A stretch of DNA of 64,000 nucleotides from Alisma plantago-aquatica (lineage: Eukaryota > Streptophyta > Magnoliopsida > Alismatales > Alismataceae): positions 1,621,039,211 through 1,621,103,210 of the forward strand of contig OY856409.1 in the NCBI GenBank assembly GCA_963693085.1, written 5' to 3'. The position numbers and the translations under genes were made by a program. The notes below the pieces were generated by a model, which was not told the DNA's origin, made no database searches, and saw nothing but the letters and a program-made list of their open reading frames with translations. This document shows, one piece after another, positions 10,291 to 22,599 of the stretch. Numbering within the stretch: position 1 is the stretch's first letter; every line of letters begins with the position of its first letter.

Positions 10291-11942
10291 GGTAGACCCT
10301 TTGGATGAGCCCAAGCAGTTTCCTTACGTCTCTCTCTCCTCTCTGTCTTCTTCTTCATCAAAACCCTAACCAAGAGCATAACACGACCATGGGCAACCAG
10401 GGGTCGGTGGATTTGTCTTGGTGGAGGCAGGAATATCCCAAGATCACCCTTGACCGATCGACTTCTTCTCCTTCGACCTCGACTTTGCGCAGCCACTGCC
10501 AGCTTGCTGCAGTTACAGCAGCAACTGTGTGTTTCTCTCGCTTGGGAGAAGACACTTTGGCAGCAGCTAGGACGAGCCTCGAGGGTGGCGGAGTGCGGAG
10601 GAGAGAGGGAAGGGTTCGGTGGCCGTCATCGGGCCCATAGAAGAGGGAGGAGCCACGCCAATCGCAGCTAGGGCGGCTGCAGCTCACGATCCGGAGGTTG
10701 AAGACGACCTCTGGGCATTGGACCGATATGCCCTCCAAAGGATGAAGACTCAACCCACTTACGTGGGGGCAAAGTGGTAAAATAAAAATGCTTTCAACTG
10801 AACTAAGATGTGTTGCATGGGAGCACATACGTGGCGCAATCCGATTGGCCAAGGTATTCTTATTTTGCAAAAATCATATCTTGCTATTCGTAACTCCGAT
10901 CAAGATAAATTATATATGTATTTTGATCATAAAAATGCAAGGAACCCATTAAAAATAGTGTTATATCTTGAATCTGATCCTAGTTCTAAAAGGAGATAAA
11001 GTTGCTAACTTTAAATGCTTTAACTCGATGATTCTATGGAATAGAGATGATTAATGTGGATAATCTATGGGCATATTAACTCGTGTTAAGGAAGAGATGC
11101 ATTGAATGTCTAAGAAGATAATTCATGGGTTAATTTGGGGTTTTGATATGTTAGCGTGCTTAAATGGGCCTCAAAACCCTAATATTAGTAAAGGCTTTAA
11201 TTGGTTAATTTCATGAGTAAAGTTGAAACATGCTGAATCTAAGCTATTTCGAGTATTAAAGTTCCTAATTTGTGGATAAATACCCTAAAGGTAGTAATTA
11301 GGGTTTTCTCATGAATAAAAGGTGGAATTGATGGCAAATCGAGTTCATATGTGAATTGGACCATAATGAACTATGAATTGATGATAAATGCGTATAATGA
11401 TCTTATCATGGATTAAAGGGATAAAAATAGTAGATTTAATGTAAAAGAGGCTTAATGAACTTAATGAATGGTTAATTGTGCCTTAAATCTGAAACTGAGG
11501 ATTAGATGTTGAGATAATTAGGGTTTGTGATCAATTGCGTTAAATTAGGGTTTAAAATAGTAAAAGATGAAGGGAAACCCTAATTGCAATGGAAACCCTA
11601 AAAGTGGAATAGAAACCCTAGGAAGAAAGCTAGATTTTATAGATCTTAATGACATGAGTAATAAAAGGAAATTGTATAATTATTTCAGGATCTTGTTGAA
11701 AATGCTTGCTTGCTTGGATTCTTATTTGCATGGATATTTCTATTCAAATCGTCAGATCAGGTATGTGGTTACGCCTATGAATATCCCGAATTAGTTTCTC
11801 CAGGATTTTCGAGGTTTTATCGATGACTTGAATTAAAATGTTGGTTGCATTTAATTCTTGCAAATCATAATGTGGATATGACTATCACATAAAATAAGTG
11901 CCTACTAGCTCAGATCCTAGTCCCCTCTATAGGTTTATAGAT

Positions 11943-12040
11943 TGACCTAGTAAATGGCTACCAATGGGGTAGATCCATCAGGTCATTAAATGACTTAGTA
12001 AATGGCTACCAATGGAGTAGGTCCATCAAGTCATCATGAG
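11943..12040 (+). repeat. 48-base tandem pair in solo LTR
   Basis: TAGTAAATGGCTACCAATGG recurs with a 48-base shift (units start at about 11943 and 11991). A third decayed unit follows near 12050-12120 with GGCTACC and GGTAGGGCCATG. Confidence 0.7.
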
Positions 12041-12623
12041 TCAGGGATTGGACTACCTTTGGGTAGGGCCATGTGACTCCATAACCCTAGGAATTGGCTA
12101 CCTGTGTGGTAGGGCCATGGGGGTAAGGGTCTACCATATGAGAGAGGTAGTATCCATGTCCACTGCAGGGATGGTACAGAGATAGGGGATAGGCAAGGAT
12201 TGAGTAGTATTCCTTAAAACGTAATCTTGGATGTTAAATGATATTTGGTTGACTACATTGTTAACATAGTTGCACAATTATTGTTTCCCCCACATACCAG
12301 CTTCTTGCTGACTGACATTTTGTTTGTCGGCGTTTTAGGTACAAATGAAAAGAACAAACAATAAAGTGGCATATGTGGAACTAAATGAGAAATAACGTAC
12401 ACAGGAGGATTAGTTAGATTAGTATCTTCATGGATAGAAGTATAGAAATCCCAGTTTTTAAAAGGTTAATAAAGTTTTTATTTTATACCAATTTTTAGTT
12501 TAGTAGTAGAATTTCATAATTATTATTGATTATTTGTCGAACCTTTGATCATGTTAATTGAATAACGGATCTGACCTTCGGGTCTCCCTTAATTGGGGGT
12601 TACCGGGAGGTGGGGTCATAACA

Positions 12624-13623
12624 GTTGGGTATTTTATGATCCAAAGATACCAAATTGAATTGCAACTAAGTGTTGATTTGATAATCAATCCAATGGTCCA
12701 AAACCCTAATTGGATGTCATGGTTTTTGATGATGGAATGGGAAAACGGTCTCAAGACCATTTGGAGATCAACCAAATAGTCTTAAGACTATTTGGTGGTC
12801 ATCCAAGACCGTTTGAGGTCATGTCATATCATGTGATGATGATAGTTCATTGATTTCAATCGATTTGATTCCACAATGTCAACCATTGATGGATCCTCAA
12901 TTTCAAACCCTAAGTGATGGTTTCTTGAATATCAAACCTAGTTCAATTGGGTTCAAAACCCTAAATTGAAGGTCTAATTGAATGGTGATTTAGTGGTCCA
13001 ATTGATGAATACTTTAAGTGGTTCAATTTATAATTGGTCCATGGATTGAAACATTGAGTCGATTGAGTGTTGAAGTGCTTTTTTTTGGTCCATGCGGTTT
13101 TGAGAAGGTTTGGACCAAACAGTCTCAAGACTGTTTGGGTCCAAATAGTCTCAAGACCATTTGGGACCAAACGATCTCAAACCATTTGGAGACCCAAAGT
13201 GCAAATGGTTTCAATACCTACTTTGTCCAATTGGTTTCAAGTATAACTTGTTCAATTAGCTTTCAACCAATTGATGTATGAGAACCAAGATCATTGAGGG
13301 TCTAAGTAATTAACTTTGTGAAGATCAACATGGTTAACCCATTAGAATATCTCATGTAATTGAAGGTCCAATATGGTGAACCTATTTAGATACTTAATGC
13401 AATTGAAGATTTCAATGGTTAACCCAATTGATCACTTTGTGGAATTGAGGGTTTAATTGGTTAATTCTTTTGAACTCATTATATAATTGATGGTTTAATT
13501 GATTAGACCATTTGGACATCTAATATGATCAAAGGTCAATCATCTATGTGATTAATAAAGATGTAGACCCGTGATGATTGTAAAGGTTAACCCTAGCTAT
13601 GTGTACTCAAGTGAAGAGTTAAC
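12624..13623 (+). repeat. E1 3' LTR, second part, truncated
   Basis: Resumes at the target duplication and matches the 5' LTR from 1441 to about 2403. It stops abruptly after GAAGAGTTAAC, where reversed E3 LTR sequence begins. About 2.85 kb of LTR, up to the 5261 equivalent, is missing. Confidence 0.9.
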
Positions 13624-15788
13624 ATTATCTTTTCGACAAGAACATCATTATCTTTCCACACCTTATAAAAGGTTCAACAAGACATCACCATACTTGTGAT
13701 ACATAGGTTCAACATAACATTGCGTCAATCATAAGGACTATGATGTTCACAAAGTAACATAGTAGAGTTACCGTAACATTAGGAGAATATTCCTTCATCA
13801 TATTAAAATGAAAGGAAACTAAGTGATTAACCATCATCACTTAATTGCATTAGGGTTAGGTTTAATAAGATAGATTGAGTTTTTGTCACAAATTATCACA
13901 CACGTATAAACCCTCAGATTATCGAGTTACTTAATAGAAATATCATGTCATTAACTCTATCATTACCATCAGTTGATTGATGGAAAGAAAGAGCCATCGA
14001 TTCATTTAAGGACTTAATGAAAAACATCAATTAGTTAACTAGGTTGAACCATCATTTCATTAGGGTACATAGGGGAACCATCAATTCTTTGTACATATAA
14101 TAAGTCCATCAGTTCATTTCTATACTTAGTCAAAAACTCAATGTCTCATACTCAACCTACCATCGGTTCTTTCAAGTACTTAACCAAGAAGGGTCCATCG
14201 GATCTTTGTGCTACTTAACCACAAGAAATCCATTGAATCTTTTAAATACTTAGTCAAAATAGTTCATATACTAATATGATACCCATTGGTTCATGAAAAG
14301 TATACCAACATTAAAACCATCAGATTATTTGGATATTTAGCCAAAAACTAACCCATCGGGGTTTCTATGTATGCAATACCATCAAATCATTTTAGGACTT
14401 AACCAAAATTTGTTCATGTTTCTAGGATGTCCATCACTTTATGAAAGAGTACACATAAGACCATCGACTGATTTGTTAACCCTAGGTTCATTCAAGTGAA
14501 GTCATCATTTCATTACTCAAGTGGGGTCTTTATTATTCACACTAAGCCCATCATTACTACCCTTTTAACACATTTGTCAGATTTAGGTTATTGAAGAACA
14601 CCATGTCTTGTTTCACTTAAGAGAAACACATCAAGGTATATATATACTAGACAAACCATCAGTTCCTTTACCATAATAGCAACCGATTCTATCCCTTTTT
14701 ATGTCCTACCATTGTTTCATCATCTTTAAGTCCAAAATAGGTCATATTCATGAACGAAGAGGATATATGCATGCAAACAAAATCTACTTAATATCACGCA
14801 AACCACTTTGCATGTATATAAAACACTTCAAAATGATTATTATCCACAATACCAACTATGTTTTAGGTATGATCTATATGAAGCAAGTTAAGACCAAGCT
14901 AGAAAATGGGATGAAGGTTATATAACTTGCATCTAGATAGATGATGAAGGTCCAAATAGCAAGGTAGCTCAAAGAGAAAATATGAAACCCTAACTTACCC
15001 GCCCAAGATCCAAGGAAGAAGAAAGGAAAGAGAGAACAACAATAAATGAGACATAGATGAAGAACATACTTGGTTAGGTCAAGATCTAGGTTAGAAACCC
15101 TAGATTTGCTTCATCAAAACCCTAAAGCAGCATGCATACAATCTCCACCCAAGCTTTGGGATCCAAGAGATTCTCCTTATCCACCAAGAAAGGGTTCGAG
15201 CCTCACAAATAGAAACAAGAAGAAGAGAGTGTAAAATCTTCATTTGGGTGGAAGGAGAGAGGTATATAAAGCTTAGGATGAAAGAGAGAAGTGAGTAGAG
15301 GTTTCAAAACATGCATGCCATGTCTCAAAAAGCAAAAAGAACATCATAAACCATGCATGCAGAACTTCCATCAGATCTTTGCAAGATTTTCCATGTTTTC
15401 TTGTCTTAGAAAGATCATCAAGATGTATTATCAGAGTCCCCATTGTATTCATGGGCACTATCAGAAATCCCATCGTTGATTTCACTATACTCAGCCATTT
15501 TGCCAAAACTGACCACTCATCAGATCATTCACATCAACTAGGGTTTCATCAGTTCTAGGGCACCACAGACAAGCCATAGGACCATAAAATACAAGTAGAA
15601 TACTTCATATGTTTCCCTTCAAGGTGATACCATTGAATCTTTTATACACCTAGAAAAATCATCAACATACTTAGGTGAAACCAAAGACTTCCAACCTACT
15701 AAGGGGGAATCAACAAACTGATGGTGCATCTAGGCATATAAAGATGCAACTATATAAAACATCAAGGGAGTATTATGAATCACAAAAT
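13624..15788 (-). repeat. Reversed E3 3' LTR fragment (LTR positions about 233-2480)
   Basis: The reverse complement matches the E3 5' LTR from about 47362 to 49600 throughout. It stops at 15788, next to the TG of the E2 LTR. The LTR piece it lacks (the first about 238 bases) is present at 55953-56190, also next to an E2-family LTR. Motifs such as CCATCAG and CCATCGG recur at 13960-14480. In LTR orientation a TTTATATAC TATA-like site lies near 15264. ORFs here echo ORFs of the other LTR copy and are not counted as genes. Confidence 0.9.
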
Positions 15789-16711
15789 TGTAACATCCCT
15801 GACCTGGTTTAAGGCCTAACCCTAGAAGTTTTTCTTAGGTAAGCTATTTACAAACTTGTTTTAATCTTTTGAAAAGTAATGAAGACTCTTTGTGAAGTTT
15901 ATTTTCAAGTTTGAGCTTATTTGCAAACTATTTGTGCATTATATGATAGTGTGAGTGTAAAGTGCAATTTACCCAAGATGAGGGGTTATATTGCAAACTT
16001 TCATATGTTGAATGTACCCTAAGTGTTTTAACATCATAAGAGAGATAATAATGCTAAGTGGTGGCTTGTGGAAAGCCTAAATTTTAAAAGGGAGAACTTG
16101 TTTGAATAATGTTAAGTGCTTTGTGAATCAATTTTGGTACAAATTGTAATATATCCAAAGTGTTGGGTAGATATGCAATTACCACTTCTAGAGTGTCTCT
16201 ACTCCTTCCTAAGTATCATCTAGAGGAGAGAGAAATAAGGAGACACCATGTTTGAATCATCTTGGGGAGATAGCATTCTTGGTGATGAAAAGACTAAGAA
16301 TGTAGTGTAGTTATAGCCCTTATATGAGTCATATCGATTTGAAGACTTGATATAGGAGTCCCTATTGGCCATGGAGCCATATAGGGAGTCTCCTATCAGT
16401 TTGTTGATTCTTGGAAAAAGCCATAATGGGATAGATACCTCAATAAAGCAATAGATATCAGTTTGCAACTTTTCTTTGGAAAAGGTTGTATTGAATTGTG
16501 AATATAATAATAAGGTGAGTGGAAGAAGCTTGCCCGAGAAGATAACCAAAGGGACGACCCTTATCCCTTGCTTTATCCTCAAGTTTTATTTTTGCATGGA
16601 AAGATAAGGATGGGATGCAATCAAATACATGTGCCAATCTATGCATGGCCATGTGGCACTTAGTGGCTTAAGAAGATGACACCTCTTACACACTTTTTCA
16701 TAAATCAGAAG

Positions 16712-16719
16712 TATAAATA
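16712..16719 (+). promoter_or_regulatory. TATA box candidate in E2 5' LTR
   Basis: TATAAATA lies 923 bases from the LTR start, a spacing like the E1 candidate. In the reversed LTR copy the site reads TACAAATG (reverse complement near 59612-59619), so the two LTRs differ here. Confidence 0.5.
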
Positions 16720-17219
16720 CCATTCCTTTCACCTATCAGTAGAATTTTCGGATCTTGTTACCATATTTCCCTTACATATCGTGCATACCATCTGGATATC
16801 ATGCATAAGTGGAGGAGTGTCGAGTTTAGAGCTTGGTATCATCCATAAAGTAAGGATATGGACCTAGCAAGGTGATATTGGCCACAAGAGAGGGATATCG
16901 ACCACAAGTGGTGAAGATATCAAGCAAGTTCTAAGGAGCTCAAGTATTGGACCTTGGACAAGCTCGTCTTCAACCTTTGGAATGTGAAGATTTTGAGCTT
17001 GGAGCTTGGAAGTTGTTTTTGAGGTGGGTTATATAACTTGAACCCAACTATATTATTATTCACCTTCAATATTGTTGAACTTGTTGATCTATTTTCAATC
17101 CCGAATTATTTTGATTTATTTATGTTCCTATGAGTTCCAATAGTTGTTAAGACTATTGTCCATGAACTAGAATATCAAGACAAAGGTCTTGAGGTTGATG
17201 ATGGTGACATCAACATGGA

Positions 17220-17960
17220 ACAACCTGATATAAGGTTAAAGTACCTTAAACACGATATGCAACCCAAGATGAAGGGTAACCCGATATAGAGATGGGTGAT
17301 ACCTCATGAATGATATGAGGCATACCTTATGAACGATATGGGAGGTACCTACTTACACCTTATACACAATATAAGGTTAAGATCATACCTTATGCACGAT
17401 ATAGTGTTAATTGAACACTCTAACCAATATAGAGTAGAAACCCTAGATGATGAGTATGAAACCTGATATACACTATCATTTTGTGTAAATGATTGTGGTG
17501 AGAGAGTTCAACTTGATATCTAGTTTATCATTCAAATACATGATGGGACTGATTCCTTGAAAGTATACAAGGATATGAGCATAATGGTCTACCCAATATG
17601 CTAATCCGATATGTTACCCAACATGGTAACCCAATATGATAATCCAACATGGGAAACTGATATGGTATTTTGTATATACTACTAGAACGATATCATGATG
17701 AGAAATATACCCTATGCCCGATATGGTGCACACATTGTGCACGATAATATGAGGTCATGTAACTCCAACTTGAGATGATAGAACCTATTTGATAGCCAAT
17801 CCGATATGAGTACATGATATGGTAATAGGGGACACACCATAATCATGATATGGTGATGTGGTTACACCACCTACCCGATACAAATACACAATATGATGAT
17901 AAGGTGCATTTTAAGCATGATATGATAGTATGCATACACTTTAATACCCGATATGGTAGG
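17220..17960 (+). repeat. GATAT-motif array in E2 LTR
   Basis: Words such as CCGATATG, CGATATGG and ACGATAT recur irregularly every 15-40 bases, often next to ACCTTATG or AACCTGATATA. The reversed partner has them at about 58310-59110. It occupies the LTR middle, as the CCAAACGGT array does in E1. Confidence 0.75.
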
Positions 17961-18875
17961 TATACTTCAATCATATGTACTTGATTGAGTGACATATGTT
18001 GTGTGTTGTGTTAAATGCAACATTAAGATGCAATGACTTTAATGCAATTTGATAGTGGTGAGCTAATGTACCTTAAGAGGAGAATTGAGTGAATTTAATA
18101 AAAGTATGGTTCAATCAACATCCTAGTGAGGATGAGAGAGAAACTAAGATACGAATGTTAACCATGTAATAAGTATGTTGGTACTCCTATTATGAATGGA
18201 GTATGAATTAGGGGTTAATCTTTTATGATGTGATCTTGAAACCCTAATTGTTTAATAAGGGTAAATCTTAACCCTAATAATGGGTGATGAGATGATTTGA
18301 AACCCTAATCGGTTGATGAAGGGAAACCCTAACCCTAAATAATGGGAGGGATATATCTCATTTGTATTGCATGGTTATGACATGTATTTGATATTGTTGT
18401 TAGCATGATATACTAACCATGCAGGTATCATGAGGTGATGTACATAGCTAAGTAAGATCTGTGATATTTATATGATACAATTTTAATGGGCTTTGTGAAC
18501 TATGTGAATTGATACCTTGGTCTGATGACCTAAAGGTAATGGTTACCTGATAAGTGGTAATAGTACTCAGTGATGAACTAAGGGTTTGAATACCCAAGCA
18601 TGATGATGATAAGAGATTGAGATACTAAGTGATATATGTGTTCACAGATCATGAAAGTACTTGATAAACATATTATATCTTTCATTGTAGCATATGATAT
18701 AATTCTTGCTTGCAACTTGATTGATGCTAAAAGATACTGTAATACACTTAATTAATCAAGTGAAATGTTATCATGTAGTTGCCCAGACCATAGATCCATT
18801 CAGTGTCAGGATTTACTGAATGGTGAAATGAGTTTGACTCGGTATACATATTATTGAATATGTAAACTATACAGG

Positions 18876-18965
18876 GGTGCTAAGTGGACTCCCCAACTAA
18901 ATAAGGGTTCTCAGTGGACTCCACAATTAAACATGGTTGCTCAGTGGACTCTCCAACTAAACCAG
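18876..18965 (+). repeat. 30-base tandem repeat, 3 copies, in E2 LTR
   Basis: GTGGACT occurs at 18884, 18914 and 18944 within units containing CAACTAAA. A decayed longer unit with TCTTCCTGATGA follows twice up to 19027. The reversed LTR has the same array at 57305-57400. Confidence 0.85.
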
Positions 18966-19572
18966 GATCGCTTAGTTGTCTTCCTGATGAAACTGAACTA
19001 AGATCGTTCAGTGGTCTTCCTGATGACAAATAAATTCGGGAAAACTCAGTGTTCTTCTCCCGAAGAGAGTACATGCTGCGGCAGTAACTCTATAGCAAAG
19101 ACACCAGTATACCTTGGTGAGCTAATTGCAGTTGACACAAGTTGTCCTTCTAGTTATCTTGTACTGACTGAGATAGGTGAGGTCTTGACAGCCGGCTCTG
19201 CCACTGACCTTGTATGGTACCGATGCTTAACGTAGTAGTGGTCGGTTGGAGTATGAGCGGTATACCTCATCTCCTCTGGGCATAAATGTGATTGTGAACA
19301 TGTAATCTACCATGTAGTGTATTTGTTTAAGGATCGAATATGAAAAACATTGGTTGATGCCTTATTACTTTTATACATCTTAGTTGATTTATGCTATACA
19401 TGTTCTTCATATTCCTTATAATGTAAGTAGATGATTTATAACTCTGTTATGAGTAGTTGAACTATTTTATCAATGTTATTGCTTTATACTAAAAATAAAC
19501 CTGCTTACTGGTAAAAGGTATCCTCTGCTCAATTTTATACAATTTCTTGTGATAATAATATTGTTGGCAGAA

Positions 19573-19768
19573 AGTTATATCTCTCGCTGGGACAATAGTA
19601 TCACCCTATGGGATCCACAATTTTTAGGTGGACGTGGACGAGGAGGTAGAAATCGAAATGCATAGGAAGGACCACATCAACAGGGATAGAAGTAACAACT
19701 TAGGTCGAGTGTACTATCTGTCATATCTTGTAGATAGAAGTTTTATGTGTCGTCTCTATACTCTCAGG
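19573..19768 (+). other. Conserved LTR 3' block (E2 copy)
   Basis: Same ordered words as in E1: AGTTATATCTCTCGCTGGG, then TTTTTAGGTGGACG, then GTGTCGTCTCT and ACTCTCAGG. Confidence 0.6.
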
Positions 19769-20086
19769 TCCTTGGGAGATAGTTCTTAGTGGTTTTTATA
19801 AACGACTTGAGATTTTGGTTTGTTTACCTCAAGAATTTATGTTGTTGTTGTATATGTTGAGTAAAGCAACTGGTATTTTTTATCCTCGAGCTGAGACGGT
19901 ACAATGTATGTACTATATGAACCCTGAGTATATAAAGTTTTGGTTCTTTCTATAAGAGTTTCCTGGAAAGGGATCTATGTGCAAGATGGTTTTAATTTTA
20001 GTGATTTTGTTAATTCCGATGCTTATGGTTATTCTGCAATTATTACTGGTGATGGCTTAATTTGTTATATGGTCGTCACAAAGTTT

Positions 20087-20099
20087 TAGTATCAGAGCC
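20087..20099 (+). other. Primer binding site of E2 (Met-tRNA type)
   Basis: TAGTATCAGAGCC differs by one base from the plant initiator-Met primer site. The leader to gag (20100-20283) matches that of E1. Confidence 0.85.
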
Positions 20100-20283
20100 T
20101 AAGGTTTGCTGAGTCTACAGAGACATAGGATTAAGTTTGTTGAGTTTGTTATAGTATCCTCCAATTTATCTTATAGTGACTTCTCCTCATATAGGAGAAG
20201 AAGTAAAACTGAAACCAGGTGGTGGTGCAAGGGATCATGATAGAGAAGAACTAGTGTCTGAAAATCCCTAGCTTGACCAAGCT

Positions 20284-21360
20284 ATGCTACAAAACCCAGC
20301 CTTTCATGCTCTCTTTGGGCAGCTCCTGACCACAATGATGCATATGGAAGATCAGATGCCAACACCAACACCAACACCTAGAATACTAGTTCCTAATGAG
20401 GGGCAAGGATCTGGTAAGACCTTTGAGTAGTTACGTCGGGTAGGAGCCGTTGAATATGCTGGCATAGCTGACCCAGTGGACATAGGTTCATGGATTAATG
20501 ATATAGAGAAAGCCTTTAGGATCCTTGATATTCCAGAGGATGATAAAGTTAAGCATGTTGTGTACCTCTTGAAAGGAAGCACTGGCCATTGGTGGGCCAT
20601 TGAAGAAGAGAAAAGACCTGGTGTTGAGGTCAGATGGCAGGAATTCTGATGAGAGTTTGTCAGTAGATACTTTCCCAAGACTTATCTAGATGAAAAGATC
20701 TCATAGTTTGAGCAGATTAGACAAGGATTGATGAAGGTTAGTGAGTATGAAGCTAAGTTTATGGAGATTTTGTGGTTTTGTCCACATATGGCTACTATTT
20801 ATGAGGAGATAATTCACCATTTTGAGTAAGGGCTGAACGCTGAATTAACCATACCTGTATCTGCTCTAGATAATAGAGAGAGGTTTGCCACCTTTGTGGA
20901 GTCAGTTAGGCAGATAGAGAGGTCCGTGACTGAGAAACATGAGGCGAATAATAGGAAAATATCTGCACATTTCCAGAACCAGAGATCTGGTAGTTTTAAG
21001 AAACCAAGGTTTACTGCACCAGTAGAACCACAGAGGTTCAATGCTCAGACACAGTGGGCGTCCAACAGAGGTAGAGGCCATAGTTTTCCACCAAGTGGAG
21101 CCCATAGCTCATCATTGATGTCAGTGATAGGACCATCTAGGTTGCAATGGGAGAATAGAGTCTGCTACAGGTGTAGATAGAAAGGACATATGATAAAGGA
21201 TTTTCCAGTTAGAGATATAGAAGTAACCCAACCACCAATGCAGAGTCAACAAGGCTCTCAGAGACAATAGTTCAGTAGTGGCACATGAGGACATGGACAA
21301 GCATCCCAAGTAGGATCATATGCACTAGCCAATAGAGCACGAGGTCGGCAATAGGCAACG
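20284..21360 (+). pseudogene. E2 gag region of the gag-pol frame, with stops
   Basis: The frame starts at ATG 20284 and encodes a Gag similar to E1 and E3. Landmarks are VGAVEYAG, KAFRILDIPEDDKVKH, YLLKGSTGHWW, a SRYFPKTYLDEKIS block and a basic, Gln/Ser-rich tail. The zinc knuckle CYRCR-KGHMIKDFP (about 21160-21207) has lost its last Cys to Phe. Stops at 20428, 20647, 20650, 20704, 20827, 21178, 21268, 21286 and near 21352 interrupt it. E1 reads CGA CGA at the position of the two adjacent TGA codons, so those two fit C-to-T changes. No frameshift was found. The 20896-21180 section is the longest stop-free part. Confidence 0.85.
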
Positions 21361-21375
21361 ACAAGATTCTATACT

Positions 21376-22025
21376 ATGAATCAGTCGGAGGTAGTGGTCA
21401 ATCCACGAGTTGTGATAGGTCAGATGGAATTATTTCATTCTGATATGTCTTCATCCTATTTTGTATCTATTTTGATTGATCTGGGTGCTACACATTCGTT
21501 TATCACTCGAGAAGTGATTCATGACTGCAATATGACTATCAATCGTAGAATGGATAATTTGTTATTAGAAACTTCGTTAGTCAGATCTGTAGTGTTGTGG
21601 GAGGTATGCTCTCCCTTTGTTCTTTCTTTCTCAGAACACAACATTCAGGTGGATCTTATACCACTTGAAATGCATGGGTTTGATGTAATTCTCAGGATGG
21701 ATACCCTGGAGAAGTATAAAGTTATCTTGGATTGTGGTCCCTAGCAAGCTATGTTCACACATGGTGATAAGACATGGGTTTTTCAGGGGGACAAAAATAT
21801 TCTTCCAACCTGTCTAGTGATAGTAATGGTAGTTGAGAAGTTGATGCGACAATGATGCTTCACAATCTTGGCACATGTGGTAGACACCAGAGCAAAAAGT
21901 CCTAGTCTTTCTGAAGTCCCTATTGTTAGGGAATTTGAGGACGTGTTTCCTGTAGAATTTCTAGATGTTCCTCCACCCTGAGAGATTGATTTCAAGATTA
22001 ATCTAGTTCCAGGTACACAACCCAT
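21376..22025 (+). pseudogene. E2 retroviral-type aspartic protease region
   Basis: In frame with gag. The conserved block reads SILIDLGATHSFIT, in which the catalytic Asp remains and the following Ser is Leu. Further on are IQVDLIPLEMHGFDVILRMD and FQGDKNILP, typical of the protease-to-RT linker of this clade. The enzyme would cut the polyprotein in the particle. Stops lie at 21742, near 21853 and near 21979. E3 has the homologous segment at 52449-53006. Confidence 0.85.
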
Positions 22026-22599
22026 AGCACAAATACCTTATAGGATGGCGCCAGTTGAGATGGCAGAACTCAATAAACAACTATAGGAATTGCTTGAGAA
22101 GGGTTTCATTCGACTGAGTACTTCACCCTGGGGTACTCCAGTTCTTTTTGTTAAAAAGAAAGATGGGTCTATGAGATTATGCATATACTATAGACAGCTT
22201 AACAAAATAACTATAAAGAACAAATATCCTATGCTAAGGATAGATGATCTGTTTGACCAGTTGTGTGGTGCAACAATGTTCTCTAAGATAGATTTAAGGT
22301 CATGATATCATCAGTTATGTATCAAGGAGAGTGACATACCTAAGTCAGCCTTTAGGATGAGGTATGATCTTTATGAGTTTGTAGTTATGTCTTTTGGACT
22401 AACTAATGCACCAGCTCCATTCATGGAACTGATGAATAGAATCTTCCAACCATTTCTTGATCAGTTTGTAGTGGTTTTCATAGATGACATCCTGATATAT
22501 AGTAGAGACAGTCAACAACATGAACAACACCTTCATCAAGCCTTGACTTTGTTGAGACAACACAAGTTATATGCTAAGTTTAGCAAGTGCAAATTCTAG
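22026..22599 (+). pseudogene. E2 reverse transcriptase domain
   Basis: Same frame. Landmarks in order are [66 protein letters not shown] and the catalytic [10 protein letters not shown] at about 22477-22506, with both Asp residues intact. Stops occur at 22084 (E3 has Gln at this place), 22303 (expected Gly) and 22597 (E3 has Trp). The domain has normal length, so only a few point changes separate it from an open frame. It would copy the element RNA into DNA in the cytoplasmic particle. Confidence 0.92.

Larger units (their letters stand above)
9321..12623 (+). mobile_element. Solo LTR of an unrelated Ty3/gypsy-type family
   Basis: The insertion splits the E1 3' LTR. It starts TGTTACAACCCC, ends GGTCATAACA, and is flanked by GTTGG on both sides (9316-9320 and 12624-12628), a 5-base target duplication. 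The 5' LTR of E1 is uninterrupted at the matching point near 1441. There is no internal region, so unequal recombination between two LTRs is the likely origin. Its 3' end (TTAATTGGGGG, GGTGGGGTCATAACA) is like other plant LTR ends. The family is not identified and no second copy occurs in the window. Confidence 0.9.
1..13623 (+). mobile_element. E1: Tekay-like Ty3/gypsy element with gag only
   Basis: The order is 5' LTR (its first about 338 bases lie left of the window), Met-tRNA-like primer site, decayed gag, minisatellite, polypurine end, and a 3' LTR truncated at 13623. Position 1 aligns with 8068 inside the 3' LTR and the copies stay collinear to about 2403 and 13623. The internal region is only about 2.5 kb and shows no protease, reverse transcriptase, RNase H or integrase. 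A gag-only element with long LTRs resembles the plant TR-GAG class, which is mobilised in trans by complete relatives. Gag and the LTR ends resemble E2 and E3 in this window, so these or similar relatives could have been helpers. The family placement is inferred from gag similarity and the LTR ends. Confidence 0.85.
15789..20080 (+). repeat. E2 5' LTR
   Basis: Begins TGTAACATCCCTGACCTGG and ends near GTCGTCACA, six bases before the primer site, giving about 4.3 kb. Its first about 300 bases resemble the E1 LTR and its last about 500 bases share the conserved block. The middle is unrelated to E1. It matches the reversed copy at 56191-60542 along its length, at roughly 90-95 percent by eye. Confidence 0.9.

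Noticed and set aside
10358..10870. 170-codon reverse-strand ORF in the solo LTR
   Set aside because: It comes from the local G+C-rich composition, where several frames stay open. There is no domain and it is antisense to the TATA candidate.
20087..20130. Possible tRNA-Met gene suggested by TATCAGAGCC
   Set aside because: Only the tRNA 3'-end complement is present, at the expected place after an LTR. It is a primer binding site.
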